Origin: VRUE01 sp036266075
GTDB lineage: Bacteria > Actinomycetota > Thermoleophilia > Solirubrobacterales > 70-9
Assembly (NCBI GenBank): GCA_036266075.1
Contig: DATANV010000006.1
Location: 1 to 64,000, forward strand
Length of the DNA stretch: 64,000 bases
Reading direction: 5' to 3'
Shown one piece after another: positions 8,388 to 17,008 of this stretch. Position 1 is the first letter of the stretch. Each line of letters opens with the position of its first letter. The notes under the pieces are model-generated. The model saw only the letters and a list, made by a program, of their open reading frames with translations, had not been told where the DNA came from and ran no database searches. A program made the position numbers and the translations under genes.

Positions 8388-9277
8388 TGCGCGCCGGTGA
8401 AGCTAGCACAGACCCGGCGGGCGTCCTCGACGTCGATCCGCATCTGGGCGATCAGCTCCTCGACCGAGGGAAAGCGCCGCTCGCCGCGCAGCCGATCGAC
8501 GAATGCGACCCGCAGGGTGCTGCCGTAGAGGTCTTCCTCGCGATCGATCAGGTAGGTCTCGATGAGGACGCCGCGACCGCTGTCGAAAGTCGGCCGAATG
8601 CCGACGTTGACGGCCGCCGGCACACCGTTGGCGAAGGCCGCGTAGACGCCGTGCCCGGGGATGGCCAGGCGGTCGTCGGGGACCAGATTGGCGGTCGGGA
8701 AACCCAGCTCGCGGCCCCGCTGGTCGCCCTCGACGACCGTGCCCTCGACCATGAAGGGCGCACCGAGGCAGTGCCGGGCGCCTTCCATGTCGCCGGCGGC
8801 AACCTGCGCCCGGACACGGGTCGAGGAGACCGTCTCGCCGTCGATTTCGACCAGCGCCACGATGCGGGTCTCGAACTCCGGGCGGGCGGCGAGCATCTCG
8901 GGGTCGCCTTTCGCCTTGGCGCCGAAGCGGAAGTTCTCGCCGACCGAGACCCGCTCGGCGCCGAGCCGCTCGACCAGCACCCGATCGATGAACTGCTCGG
9001 CGCTGAGCTTGGCGAAGTCGCGGTCGAAGGGGATCACGACCAGCTCCCGCACGCCGAGGCCCTCGATCACGTCGCGCTTCACCTCGAAGGGCATGATCAG
9101 CTTCGGCAGCGCCGCCGGATGCAGGATCTCGAGCGGATGCGGGTCGAAGGTGAGCACCGTATCGGCCCCCTCGATCACCGCCTGGTGGCCGCGGTGGACG
9201 CCGTCGAAGGTGCCGATCGCGACGTGCCGGCGACGCGGCTCCGCCTCGGGCAGCGGGGTGACCGCGATGTTGGCCAC
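8384..9277 (-). CDS. ribF: Bifunctional riboflavin kinase / FAD synthetase
   Basis: Makes FMN and FAD from riboflavin. 297 residues. The N-terminal adenylyltransferase domain carries GTFDGVHRGH (22-31) and STRVR. The C-terminal flavokinase domain carries GFPTANL and an ETYLIDREEDLYG segment. The start shares one base with the truB stop. The truB-ribF-rpsO order is widely conserved in bacteria. Confidence 0.97.
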   Translation of the reverse strand: MANIAVTPLPEAEPRRRHVAIGTFDGVHRGHQAVIEGADTVLTFDPHPLEILHPAALPKLIMPFEVKRDVIEGLGVRELVVIPFDRDFAKLSAEQFIDRVLVERLGAERVSVGENFRFGAKAKGDPEMLAARPEFETRIVALVEIDGETVSSTRVRAQVAAGDMEGARHCLGAPFMVEGTVVEGDQRGRELGFPTANLVPDDRLAIPGHGVYAAFANGVPAAVNVGIRPTFDSGRGVLIETYLIDREEDLYGSTLRVAFVDRLRGERRFPSVEELIAQMRIDVEDARRVCASFTGAQ

Positions 9278-9936
9278 TAGCGCAGGGCCTCGGCGACGGC
9301 CGGCACCAGCTCGGCGAGCCGCTCAAGCGGCAGCTCGCGGCCGGCTTCCCCGACCCGGAAGGGGCCGACGGCGGTGCGGCGCAGCTCGGCGCAGTAGGCG
9401 TCTTCGAGCGTCTCGATCAGCGCGCGCACGTAGGTGCCGGCCGAGCACTCGATCTCGTACACGAAGCTGCAGTCGGTTCCGAAGATCATGCCGCCCATCA
9501 ACTCCGCCCGGTAGACCTCGACGTCGCGTTCGGGGGTCTCGACGACTTCGCCGCGGTGCGCCTTGCGGTAGAGCCGCTCACCGCCGACCCGCACCGCCGA
9601 GGTCATCGGCACCCGCTGACGGACCGTCCCCGTGGGGAGCTCCCTCGAACGCGGCACGCGGCCGGTCATCACAAGCTCCCCTTCTGGATCGCCCGTGCTG
9701 GAGCGCCACCCCAGTCGCGCTTTCGCGCGGTAGGTCTTTGGCAGCGGGGTGAGAAAGCGCTGCAGGCGCGTCGCCCCACCCAGCAGGACCAGCAGCAGCC
9801 CGGTCGCGAACGGGTCCAAAGTGCCGGCGTGCCCAACTTTGGTTCGCCGCTCTCTGCGCACACGGGCGACCATGTCGTGCGAGGTTATCCCGGCGGGCTT
9901 GTCGCAGAGCAGCAACGCGCCCTCATGGCGAGCCAT
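9277..9936 (-). CDS. truB: tRNA pseudouridine(55) synthase
   Basis: Forms pseudouridine 55 in the tRNA T loop. Catalytic Asp41 lies in GHAGTLDPFATG. The second motif is QRVPMTSAVRVGGERLYRKA and the third YVRALIETLED. At 219 residues it lacks the C-terminal PUA-like/TruB_C extension found in ~300-residue homologues. Lies 2 bp after nrnA. Confidence 0.95.
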   Translation of the reverse strand: MARHEGALLLCDKPAGITSHDMVARVRRERRTKVGHAGTLDPFATGLLLVLLGGATRLQRFLTPLPKTYRAKARLGWRSSTGDPEGELVMTGRVPRSRELPTGTVRQRVPMTSAVRVGGERLYRKAHRGEVVETPERDVEVYRAELMGGMIFGTDCSFVYEIECSAGTYVRALIETLEDAYCAELRRTAVGPFRVGEAGRELPLERLAELVPAVAEALR

Positions 9937-9938
9937 GT

Positions 9939-10943
9939 TCAGCGGTCGAGCTGGGCACGGACCGCCTCGCAGAGGAAGGCGATCAGTTCCTCGATCGTCA
10001 GATCGGTCGAAAAGCCGGCGGCGCGCTTATGACCCCCTCCCCCGTGCGCGCGGGCGATTGCCGAGACGTCGACCTCACCGCCGCTGGAGCGCAGGCTGAC
10101 CTTGCGGGCGGCGCGACCGCGGTCGCCGAGGTCGCGAACCAACGCCGCTACGCGGGCGCCCTCGACCGAGCGCAGATGATCGATGATCCCCTCGGTCATC
10201 TCCTCGCCGGCGCCGCTCGCCCGATAGTCGGCCATCGTGATGTAGGCGAGGACCAGGGCATCGTCGCAGTGGCGCTCGATGCCGTCGAGGGCACGCGAGA
10301 GCAGGCGCAGCTTCTCGATCGGCACGTGCTCGTAGAGGCGGCGGTAGGTCTCGTCGACCTGCACGCCAGCTTCGATCAGCTCCGCCGCGATGCGGTGGGT
10401 GCGGGCGTTGCTGTTGTCGTACATGAACTTGCCGGTGTCGGTGACCATGCCGACATAGAGCGCCGCGGCCATCTCGGGACTCAGGTCGACGCCGAGCAGG
10501 ACCGCCAGCTCGTAGACGATCTCCGCCGTGCAGGAAGCATCGACCTCGACCAGGTTGACGTCGCCGAAGAGCGTGTTGTCGTGGTGGTGGTCGATGTTGA
10601 TGCGGAAGTTGTCGCCCTCGGTGAGGAAGCCGACCGGCATGCGATCGATGTTGCCGCAGTCGAGGAAGACGATCGTGCGGTCCTGCATGTCCGCGGGCGG
10701 CTCGTGGAAGACCTCCTCGAGGGGCAGGAAGCGATACTCGATCGGCAGCGGGAACTCCTTTGCCGCGAGAAACATCACCGAGTCCTTGCCGAGCCGGGTT
10801 AGCAGGTGGTGCATCCCCAGCAGCGAGCCGAGCGCGTCGCCGTCAGGGCCCTCGTGAGCGGTGAGCAGGTAGCGCTCGCGCCCGCGGATCTCTTCCGCCA
10901 CCCGCTCCAGCGCGGTGGCGCCGATGTCGGTGGTCTCGCTCAT
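9939..10943 (-). CDS. nrnA: Bifunctional oligoribonuclease / PAP phosphatase (DHH family)
   Basis: 334-residue DHH/DHHA1 phosphoesterase degrading nanoRNA and probably pAp. Metal motifs: ahead of the centre HEGPDGDALGS, the DHH motif in INIDHHHDN, and the C-terminal DHHA1 glycine loop AHGGGGHKRAAGFS. Overlaps rbfA by 4 bp, as in the common infB-rbfA-nrnA-truB-ribF order. Confidence 0.94.
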   Translation of the reverse strand: MSETTDIGATALERVAEEIRGRERYLLTAHEGPDGDALGSLLGMHHLLTRLGKDSVMFLAAKEFPLPIEYRFLPLEEVFHEPPADMQDRTIVFLDCGNIDRMPVGFLTEGDNFRINIDHHHDNTLFGDVNLVEVDASCTAEIVYELAVLLGVDLSPEMAAALYVGMVTDTGKFMYDNSNARTHRIAAELIEAGVQVDETYRRLYEHVPIEKLRLLSRALDGIERHCDDALVLAYITMADYRASGAGEEMTEGIIDHLRSVEGARVAALVRDLGDRGRAARKVSLRSSGGEVDVSAIARAHGGGGHKRAAGFSTDLTIEELIAFLCEAVRAQLDR

Positions 10944-11287
10944 CCCGCTTCAGGGTCCTCCTCGAGCAGGCGGGAAATGCGCATTCCCTGCTCGACCGTC
11001 GGGTCGTAGTGGAAGCTGAGCGTCGGAGTCCGCTTCATGCGCGTCTCGGCGGCGATCTTCGACTGGATGACGCCGTGCGAGGAACGCAGGCCCGCGAGCG
11101 CCGCCTCGCGCTGCTCCTCGTCGCCGAGGACGCTGACGTGCACCTTGGCGGCGCGGAGGTCTGGGCTGGTATCTACCGAGGTCACGGTGACGAAGCCGAT
11201 CCGGGGGTCTCCCAGGTCGGTAGAGATGGCGGCGCCGATTACCTCGCGGAGCACCTCGTTGATGCGGCGCATGCGAGGGCTGGCCAT
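10940..11287 (-). CDS. rbfA: Ribosome-binding factor A
   Basis: 115 residues, KH-like fold. Assists 30S maturation and 16S 5'-end processing. Begins MASPRMRRINEVLREVIG, with the conserved DPRIGFVTVTSVDTSPDL in the middle and the FHYDPTVEQGMRI region near the end. Separated from infB by one base and overlapping nrnA by 4. Confidence 0.96.
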   Translation of the reverse strand: MASPRMRRINEVLREVIGAAISTDLGDPRIGFVTVTSVDTSPDLRAAKVHVSVLGDEEQREAALAGLRSSHGVIQSKIAAETRMKRTPTLSFHYDPTVEQGMRISRLLEEDPEAG

Positions 11288-11288
11288 C

Positions 11289-13532
11289 TTATTCCAGCGT
11301 CTGCTCGACCTGCTTGGTCTCGAAGAACTCGAGCACGTCCCCCTCCTTGACGTCAGCGTACCCCTCGAGCACGATGCCGCACTCCTGGCCCTGCTCGACC
11401 TCCTGGACGTCGTCTTTGAAACGACGCAGCGAACCGAGCCTGCCGTCCCAGATGACGGTGCCCTCGCGAATCAGGCGCACGTTGGCGTCGCGGCGGACGC
11501 GACCCTCGCTGACCACGCAACCGGCGATGCGGCCAACCTTGGATGCCTTGAAGGTCTGTTTGACCTCCGCCTCGCCGAGGATCTCCTCGACCTCGACCGC
11601 CTCGAGCATGCCCTCCATAGCGTTGCGCAGGTCTTCGGTGATTTTGTAGATCACCGAGTAGGTGCGGACGTCGACGCCCTCGCGCTCGGCGGCGCGGCGC
11701 GCGTCGGCCAGGGGGCGGACGTTGAAGCCGATGACGATCGCGTCGGAGGCCGAGGCGAGCATGACGTCGGACTCGTTGATGCCACCGGTCTGCGAGTGGA
11801 TGATGTTGATCGCGACCTGCTCCTGGGGGACCTTGGCGATCTCGTCCTGCAGTGCCTCCAGCGAGCCGGCGACGTCGGCCTTGAGCACTATGTTGAGCTC
11901 CTTGATGTCGCCTGCCTGGGCGCGCGAGAAGACCTCCTCAAGGCTGACCTTGCGCGCCTGGCGGCGGGCCAACGCCTCGGTCTTGAGCCGGTTGGCGCGC
12001 TCCTGGGCGAGCTGGCGGGCGCGGCGGTCGTTCTCCACCACGCGCACGTGCTCGCCCGCCTCGCAGACCCCATCGAAGCCGAGCACCTCGACCGGCATGC
12101 CCGGCCCGGCGCTCTCCACACGGGCGCCGGTGAAGTCCTGCATCGCCCGCACCCGACCCCAGACGGGCCCCGCCACGAGCGCGTCCCCGACGCTGAGGGT
12201 GCCGCGCTGGACCAGGATCGTCACCACGGGACCACGGCCGGGATCGAGCTGGGACTCGACCACGGCACCCGATGCGGGAGCATCGGAGTTCGCCCCCAGC
12301 TCCTCCAGCTCCGCGACGAGCAGGATCATGTCGAGCAGGTTGTCGAGCCCGTCGTGGGTCTTGGCGGAGACGTCGCAGTAGACCGTCTCGCCGCCCCAGT
12401 CCTCGGGCGTGAGGCCGTCGGCGGCCAGCTCGTTGCGGATCCGGTCGGGCTGCGCCCCCTCCTTGTCGATCTTGTTGACCGCGATCAGGATCGGCACGTC
12501 GGCGGCCCGGGCGTGGTCGATCGCCTCTTTGGTCTGCGGCATTACCCCGTCGTCGGCGGCGACGACGACGACCGCGATGTCGGTGACGCTGGCGCCGCGG
12601 GCGCGCATCGCGGTGAAGGCGGCGTGGCCGGGAGTGTCGAGGAAGGTGATCTCCTTCTCGCCATGGTGCACCTGGTAGGCGCCGATGTGCTGCGTGATGC
12701 CGCCCGCCTCGCCCGCCGCCACCTCGGTCTCGCGGATCGCGTCCAGCAGCGAGGTCTTGCCGTGGTCGACGTGGCCCATGATCGTTACGACGGGCGGGCG
12801 CGGCGCCAGGCTCTCCTCGGCGTCCTCGTACTCGGGTGCCTCGGGCTCCTCCTCGGCAGCGGTGACGATCTCGATCTTGCGGTCGTACTCGTCGGCGATC
12901 GCCTTGATCGACTCGTCGGTGAGCGTCTGCGTGAGCGTCGCCATCTCGCCCATCATCATCAGCTTCTTGATCACCTCGGCGCTGCCGAGGCCGAGCAGCT
13001 CGGCAACCTCGCGCACCGTCGCGCCGGAGTTGACCTTGGTCGCCTCCGGCTCTACCGGCTCCTCGGCTTTGGCCGGCGGCTCCTCCAACATCGGCCGGCG
13101 TCGCCGACCGCCGCGCCGCCGCGGCGGTCGCTGTGGCGGCGGACCGCCCATCTGGTCGCGCCGCGCGGCCTGCGAATCGATCACCACGCGCCGTTTTTTC
13201 GCTCCCCCGGCAGCTTTTCTGGCAGTCGCCGGTTTTGCGGCCGGTTTCGCCGCCGCCCCGTCCCCATCGGCCTTCGGCTGGGCCGGTTTGGCCGGGGTCT
13301 CTTTCGCCGGTGCCGCTTTGGGTGCAGCTTTCGCTTCCGGCTTGGCCTTGGTCGCCGTCGCAGTACCCCCGCCGTCGGCCTTGGCTGCCGACAGCGCCTG
13401 AAGGGCCTGGTCCTCATCGACACTCGAAGCAGCCGCTTTCGCCTCGATCCCGGCAGCTTTAAGCGCCGCGAGCAGCTCTTTGCTGCTCAGCCCCTGAGCT
13501 TTTGCGATCTCATGGACGCGCTTCTTAGCCAC
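11289..13532 (-). CDS. infB: Translation initiation factor IF-2
   Basis: GTPase delivering initiator tRNA to the ribosome. 747 residues: IF2_N-type helical domain (KRVHEIAKAQGLSSKELLAAL), a low-complexity Ala/Lys/Pro linker (~50-150), a second N-domain, the G domain with GHVDHGKTS, DTPGHAAF and NKIDK, then domains II-IV. Starts with GTG at 13532, sharing the last base of the nusA stop (TAGTG). Confidence 0.98.
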   Translation of the reverse strand: MAKKRVHEIAKAQGLSSKELLAALKAAGIEAKAAASSVDEDQALQALSAAKADGGGTATATKAKPEAKAAPKAAPAKETPAKPAQPKADGDGAAAKPAAKPATARKAAGGAKKRRVVIDSQAARRDQMGGPPPQRPPRRRGGRRRRPMLEEPPAKAEEPVEPEATKVNSGATVREVAELLGLGSAEVIKKLMMMGEMATLTQTLTDESIKAIADEYDRKIEIVTAAEEEPEAPEYEDAEESLAPRPPVVTIMGHVDHGKTSLLDAIRETEVAAGEAGGITQHIGAYQVHHGEKEITFLDTPGHAAFTAMRARGASVTDIAVVVVAADDGVMPQTKEAIDHARAADVPILIAVNKIDKEGAQPDRIRNELAADGLTPEDWGGETVYCDVSAKTHDGLDNLLDMILLVAELEELGANSDAPASGAVVESQLDPGRGPVVTILVQRGTLSVGDALVAGPVWGRVRAMQDFTGARVESAGPGMPVEVLGFDGVCEAGEHVRVVENDRRARQLAQERANRLKTEALARRQARKVSLEEVFSRAQAGDIKELNIVLKADVAGSLEALQDEIAKVPQEQVAINIIHSQTGGINESDVMLASASDAIVIGFNVRPLADARRAAEREGVDVRTYSVIYKITEDLRNAMEGMLEAVEVEEILGEAEVKQTFKASKVGRIAGCVVSEGRVRRDANVRLIREGTVIWDGRLGSLRRFKDDVQEVEQGQECGIVLEGYADVKEGDVLEFFETKQVEQTLE

Positions 13533-15040
13533 TAAGCCTGCTCAGCCTCCTCGGGAACAGCTTTGGCGCTCCCCGCAGACTCCTCGTCCGTGGGTGGTGC
13601 GGGGGTGGGTTCCCCGTCCAGCGAGGACGGGGTGCCCTCCCCCGCGACAGGACCCGCGGGCAGGGACTCCTCAAACTCCGCCTCAGCTTTCCCGACGATC
13701 TCGCTCACCTGACCCTCGTCAGCGGCGTCGTCGGCCAGGATCGCGATCTCGCTCTCGGCCAGTGGCGCCAGCACGGCGATCTGGTTGGTCTCGAAGCGGG
13801 CCAGCGCTTGGTGTGCCGGCAAACCGCAGTAGGACGTCTCGCCGATTGCCGCATTGGGGCAGCGACGCCCGTTGGAGAGCACCGCCAGGCAGTGGCCGTC
13901 GGAGGCCTCCTCGCCCTCGTATACCTCCTCCTCTTCTTCCTGGGAGAACTCGGTCTCGGATTTGATGTCGACCCGCCAGCCGGTCAGGCGGGCCGCGAGA
14001 CGGGCATTCTGGCCGTCGCGTCCGATTGCCAACGAGAGCTGGTCGTCGGGGACGATCACCGTCGCCTGGCGCCCCTCGTCATCGACGATCACCTCGCGCA
14101 CCCGCGCCGGCGAGAGCGCCTTGGCGACGAAGCGGGCCGGCTCGTCGTTGTGGGGGATGATGTCGATCTTCTCGCCGCGCAGCTCGGAGACGACCATCCG
14201 CACCCGCGAGCCGCGCGGGCCGACGCAGGCGCCGACCGGGTCGACCCCGTCGGCGTGGGAGACGACCGCGATCTTCGAGCGGTAGCCGGGCTCGCGGGCG
14301 ACGCCGACGATCTCGACCAGGTTGTCGGCGATCTCGGGCACCTCCAGCTCGAAGAGGCTCTTGATCAGCTCGGGGCTGCGCCGCGAGACGACGATCGCCG
14401 GCCCTTTGGTCGAATCCGAGACGTCGGTGATGACGGCCTTGACGCGCATCCCGTGGTCGTAGCGCTCGTTGTAGACCTGCTCGGACTTGGGCAGCAGCGC
14501 CTCGACCCGCTCGCGCAGCTGGACCAGCGTGTAGCGCTTGTCGGACTGCTGGATGATCCCCGTGATCAGCTCGCCGACCCGGTCCTGGTACTCCTCGAAC
14601 ATCATCATCCGTTCGGCCTCGCGGATCCGCTGCAGAATCACTTGCTTGGCGGTCTGCGCGGCGATCCGGCCGAAGTCCTCAGGGGTCACGTCGCGGGTCT
14701 CGATCTGGTCCTCGTAGGGGGCGATCATCTCCGGGTCCAGCTCCGGCTCCTCGAGCTCTTTCAGCTCGCCGGTCTCGGGGTCGATCTCGCGCTCCTCTTC
14801 TTCCTGCGCCTCGGCCGCCTCGGCCAGCAGCTTCTCCTCAAGCTCGGCAGGCAGGATCAGTTCGAAGACGCGGAAGTCGCCGGTCTCGTGATCGAGGTCG
14901 ACGCGGGCGTATTTGGCCGCGCCCGGCGTCTTCTTGTAAGCGGAGAGCAGGGCGTCGGCGAGCGCGTCCATCAACTTGTCGGAGGAGATGCCCTTCTCCT
15001 GCTCGAGCGCCTTGATTGCGTCGACGATCTCCTTGCTCAC
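13532..15040 (-). CDS. nusA: Transcription termination/antitermination factor NusA with C-terminal Cys/His motif
   Basis: RNA polymerase-associated pausing and antitermination factor, 502 residues. NusA_N, S1 and two KH domains are clear (GACVGPRGSRVRMVVSEL, then LSLAIGRDGQNARLAARLTG). After the KH domains comes an acidic stretch, then a compact motif with Cys-x9-Cys, a third Cys and a nearby His (HCLAVLSNGRRCPNAA, then YCGLPAH), then ~100 acidic/Pro residues. This motif is not part of standard NusA and resembles a small zinc-binding module. Start GTG at 15040, preceded by GAGGAG and overlapping the rimP stop by 4 bp. No ylxR separates it from infB. Confidence 0.93.
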   Translation of the reverse strand: MSKEIVDAIKALEQEKGISSDKLMDALADALLSAYKKTPGAAKYARVDLDHETGDFRVFELILPAELEEKLLAEAAEAQEEEEREIDPETGELKELEEPELDPEMIAPYEDQIETRDVTPEDFGRIAAQTAKQVILQRIREAERMMMFEEYQDRVGELITGIIQQSDKRYTLVQLRERVEALLPKSEQVYNERYDHGMRVKAVITDVSDSTKGPAIVVSRRSPELIKSLFELEVPEIADNLVEIVGVAREPGYRSKIAVVSHADGVDPVGACVGPRGSRVRMVVSELRGEKIDIIPHNDEPARFVAKALSPARVREVIVDDEGRQATVIVPDDQLSLAIGRDGQNARLAARLTGWRVDIKSETEFSQEEEEEVYEGEEASDGHCLAVLSNGRRCPNAAIGETSYCGLPAHQALARFETNQIAVLAPLAESEIAILADDAADEGQVSEIVGKAEAEFEESLPAGPVAGEGTPSSLDGEPTPAPPTDEESAGSAKAVPEEAEQA

Positions 15041-15297
15041 GGCTGCTCCTCGCTCGGTTCGGAAGTTGGCTTGTCGCGGCGGTACTTGGGTCCTGGCGAT
15101 GAGACCTCGAGCGCATACTCGGCGCGCAGGCTCCCGAGGTGCTGGGTGACCCGTTCGCAGAGCGCCAGGTCGACCCCCGCCGGGTGGTCGATGAAGAGGC
15201 GCAGCGATTCGGTCGCGGGCTGCTCGAGCGCGACGAGGTCGAGCTCGGAGTCGAGCTCGCTCAGCTGCTGCTGGATGCTGTCTTTGAGGTCTGGCAT
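15037..15297 (-). CDS. rimP: Ribosome maturation factor RimP, N-terminal domain only
   Basis: 86 residues that match the RimP N-domain only: SIQQQLSELDSELDLVALEQ, LRLFIDHPAGVDLALCERVT and the interdomain hinge YALEVSSPG. Typical RimP (~150 residues) continues with an SH3-like C-domain. Here the hinge is followed by PKYRRDKPTSEPSEEQP and a stop inside the nusA start. Position before nusA-infB supports the identity. Either a genuinely reduced RimP or one that lost its C-domain. Confidence 0.8.
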   Translation of the reverse strand: MPDLKDSIQQQLSELDSELDLVALEQPATESLRLFIDHPAGVDLALCERVTQHLGSLRAEYALEVSSPGPKYRRDKPTSEPSEEQP

Positions 15298-15312
15298 AGC
15301 TGGTTGAGGCCG

Positions 15313-15337
15313 AAAAAAAAGTGGGCCAGGCCCACTT
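15313..15337 (-). terminator. Rho-independent terminator in the rimP-nusA-infB leader
   Basis: On the minus strand, AAGTGGG/CCCACTT arms (15331-15337 and 15319-15325) with a five-base GC loop are followed by an uninterrupted run of eight T (15320-15313). It lies 16 bp upstream of rimP and downstream of a good -10 at 15372-15377, so it would attenuate rimP-nusA-infB transcription. It could also stop read-through from coaBC. Confidence 0.85.
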
Positions 15338-15371
15338 CTCGCTACTGCATAGGGACAAAAAGCTTGGGGCC

Positions 15372-15377
15372 AGTATA
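15372..15377 (-). promoter_or_regulatory. Candidate -10 box (TATACT) for rimP-nusA-infB
   Basis: TATACT on the minus strand, with predicted start near 15365, upstream of the leader terminator. The -35 region is poor (GTCGCC-like at 17-19 bp). Assigned mainly from the strong -10 and its position. Confidence 0.45.
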
Positions 15378-15413
15378 GCCCGGCCTGTGCGTGGGGCGAC
15401 AGCTCGTTGCGTT

Positions 15414-15507
15414 GGGGAGGGAGGGGCCCTCTCGCCCGGACAAGCCGTCGCGCTAATTAGCGCGACGGCTTTGAGTATCCGCCCGTTCGAGGGGGCCCTC
15501 CCTCCCT
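15414..15507. repeat. Nested palindrome C after coaBC
   Basis: Outer arms rich in GGGAGG/CCTCCC (15414-15434 and 15488-15507, near-perfect) enclose a perfect 30-nt palindrome (15442-15471). A further imperfect pair (15378-15392 and 15513-15527) extends the structure into the last codons of coaBC. The right arm contains the coaBC stop codon. Likely a large cruciform/hairpin at the coaBC 3' end. Confidence 0.75.
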
Positions 15508-16750
15508 ACGAGGCACGCAGGCCGGGCTTCTCCCTCATCGAGTCCACGCGGTCCAGGATCTGCTCGGCTATGACGTCCTTGGAGGCTTGGGGGAGTGGAG
15601 TCTCGTCGGTCGAGCTGATCAGGGTTGCGGCGTTTTCCTGGCTCTCGAAGCCGATCTCGGGGTTTGAGATGTCGTTGAGGACGATCAGGTCGATGTTCTT
15701 GCGGGTCAGCTTGGCGCGGGCTCGGTCCACGTCGTTGCCGTGTTCCGCTGCGAAGCCGACAAGGGTCTGCCCCTCGCCGCGATCTGCCGCGAGGCCGGCC
15801 AGGATGTCCTCGGTGGGCTCCAGGCGGAGGTCCAGGGAGCCGTCTCGCTCGAGCTTGCGGTCGGACTGCTCGGCGGGGCGGAAGTCGGCGGGGGCGGCGG
15901 CCATCAGCAGCACGTGCGCCGCCGGCAGCTCGGCACTGCAGGCAGCCGCGAGCTGCTCGGTGGTCTCGACGTCGATGCGGTGGGCTCCGGCGGGCTCGGG
16001 CAAGGAGACGTTGGCCGCGATCAGGGTGACGTCGGCGCCGCGCCGCGCCGCGGCGGCGGCGAGGGCGATGCCCATCCGGCCGCTGGAGCGGTTGCCGAGG
16101 AAGCGGACCGAGTCAACCGGCTCGCGGGTGCCGCCAGCGGTGACCAGCACGCGCAGGCCGTCCCAGGGCCGCTCGCCGTGCGGCAGCACAGCTTCGACGC
16201 GAGCGAGGAGCTCGGCTGGGTCCGGCAGGCGTCCACGGCCCTGCTCGCCGCGCGAGGCGAGGGCGCCCTCCCCGGGGTCGATCACCTCGACCCCTCGCTC
16301 GCGCAGGACCGCCAGGTTGGCCTGGGTCGCCGCATTGCCGTACATGCGGTCGTTCATTGCCGGCGCGACCAGGCGCGGTGCCGCGCAGGCGAGGAATGAG
16401 GTGGTCAGCATCGAGTCGGCCATGCCGGTGGCGAGCTTGGCGATCGTGTTGGCCGAGGCCGGGGCGATCAGACAGGCGTCGCAGTTGGCGGCCAGCTCGA
16501 GATGCCCGATCGGATCGTGGCCGGGCGCCGGGTCGCTTGGGAAGGCGCCTCGCAGCGGGTCGCGCTCGAACTCCGAGGTGAGCACCGGCGCACCGACGAT
16601 CCCCTCGAAGGAGGCGGCACCGACGAAGCGGCCGGCGGTCTCGGTCATGACCACTCGCACGCCATGGCCGGCGAGCGTCGCCAGCCGGGCCAGCTCCAAG
16701 GACTTGTAGGCGGCGATCCCACCGCTTACGCCGAGCAGGATCCTGGCCAT
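15506..16750 (-). CDS. coaBC: Phosphopantothenoylcysteine decarboxylase / phosphopantothenate-cysteine ligase
   Basis: Bifunctional coenzyme A biosynthesis enzyme, 414 residues. The N-terminal flavoprotein decarboxylase starts with ILLGVSGGIAAYKSLELARL and has PAMNDRMY. The C-terminal ligase has TAGGTREPVDSVRFLGNRSSG and VGFAAE. 24 bp after rpoZ, in the actinobacterial gmk-rpoZ-coaBC order. The final codons lie within palindrome C. Confidence 0.97.
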   Translation of the reverse strand: MARILLGVSGGIAAYKSLELARLATLAGHGVRVVMTETAGRFVGAASFEGIVGAPVLTSEFERDPLRGAFPSDPAPGHDPIGHLELAANCDACLIAPASANTIAKLATGMADSMLTTSFLACAAPRLVAPAMNDRMYGNAATQANLAVLRERGVEVIDPGEGALASRGEQGRGRLPDPAELLARVEAVLPHGERPWDGLRVLVTAGGTREPVDSVRFLGNRSSGRMGIALAAAAARRGADVTLIAANVSLPEPAGAHRIDVETTEQLAAACSAELPAAHVLLMAAAPADFRPAEQSDRKLERDGSLDLRLEPTEDILAGLAADRGEGQTLVGFAAEHGNDVDRARAKLTRKNIDLIVLNDISNPEIGFESQENAATLISSTDETPLPQASKDVIAEQILDRVDSMREKPGLRAS

Positions 16751-16774
16751 CTTGCCTCCTGGGGAGTAGTGGGG

Positions 16775-17008
16775 CTAGGCGCGGTACTCGTACTTGAGCT
16801 TGCCCTGGGCGAGCTCATCAAGCGCCATCGAGAGGTAGTTGCGCTCGCCGCGCGCCTCGACCATCGGTGGCGGGTACTCGCCGAAACCGCCCTCGCCGAG
16901 GTTATGAAAGTAGCTGTTGATCTGACGCGCCCGCTTCGCGGCGACGACGACCGCGGCGTAGTGCGAGTCGGCGTGCTCGAGGAGCTTGTCCACGCGTGGT
17001 TTGATCAT
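16775..17008 (-). CDS. rpoZ: RNA polymerase omega subunit
   Basis: 77 residues, promoting RNA polymerase assembly around beta'. Conserved AAKRARQIN and the actinobacterial tail LSMALDELAQGKLKYEYR are present. The start MIKPRVDKLLEHADSHYA overlaps the gmk stop by 4 bp. Confidence 0.95.
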   Translation of the reverse strand: MIKPRVDKLLEHADSHYAAVVVAAKRARQINSYFHNLGEGGFGEYPPPMVEARGERNYLSMALDELAQGKLKYEYRA

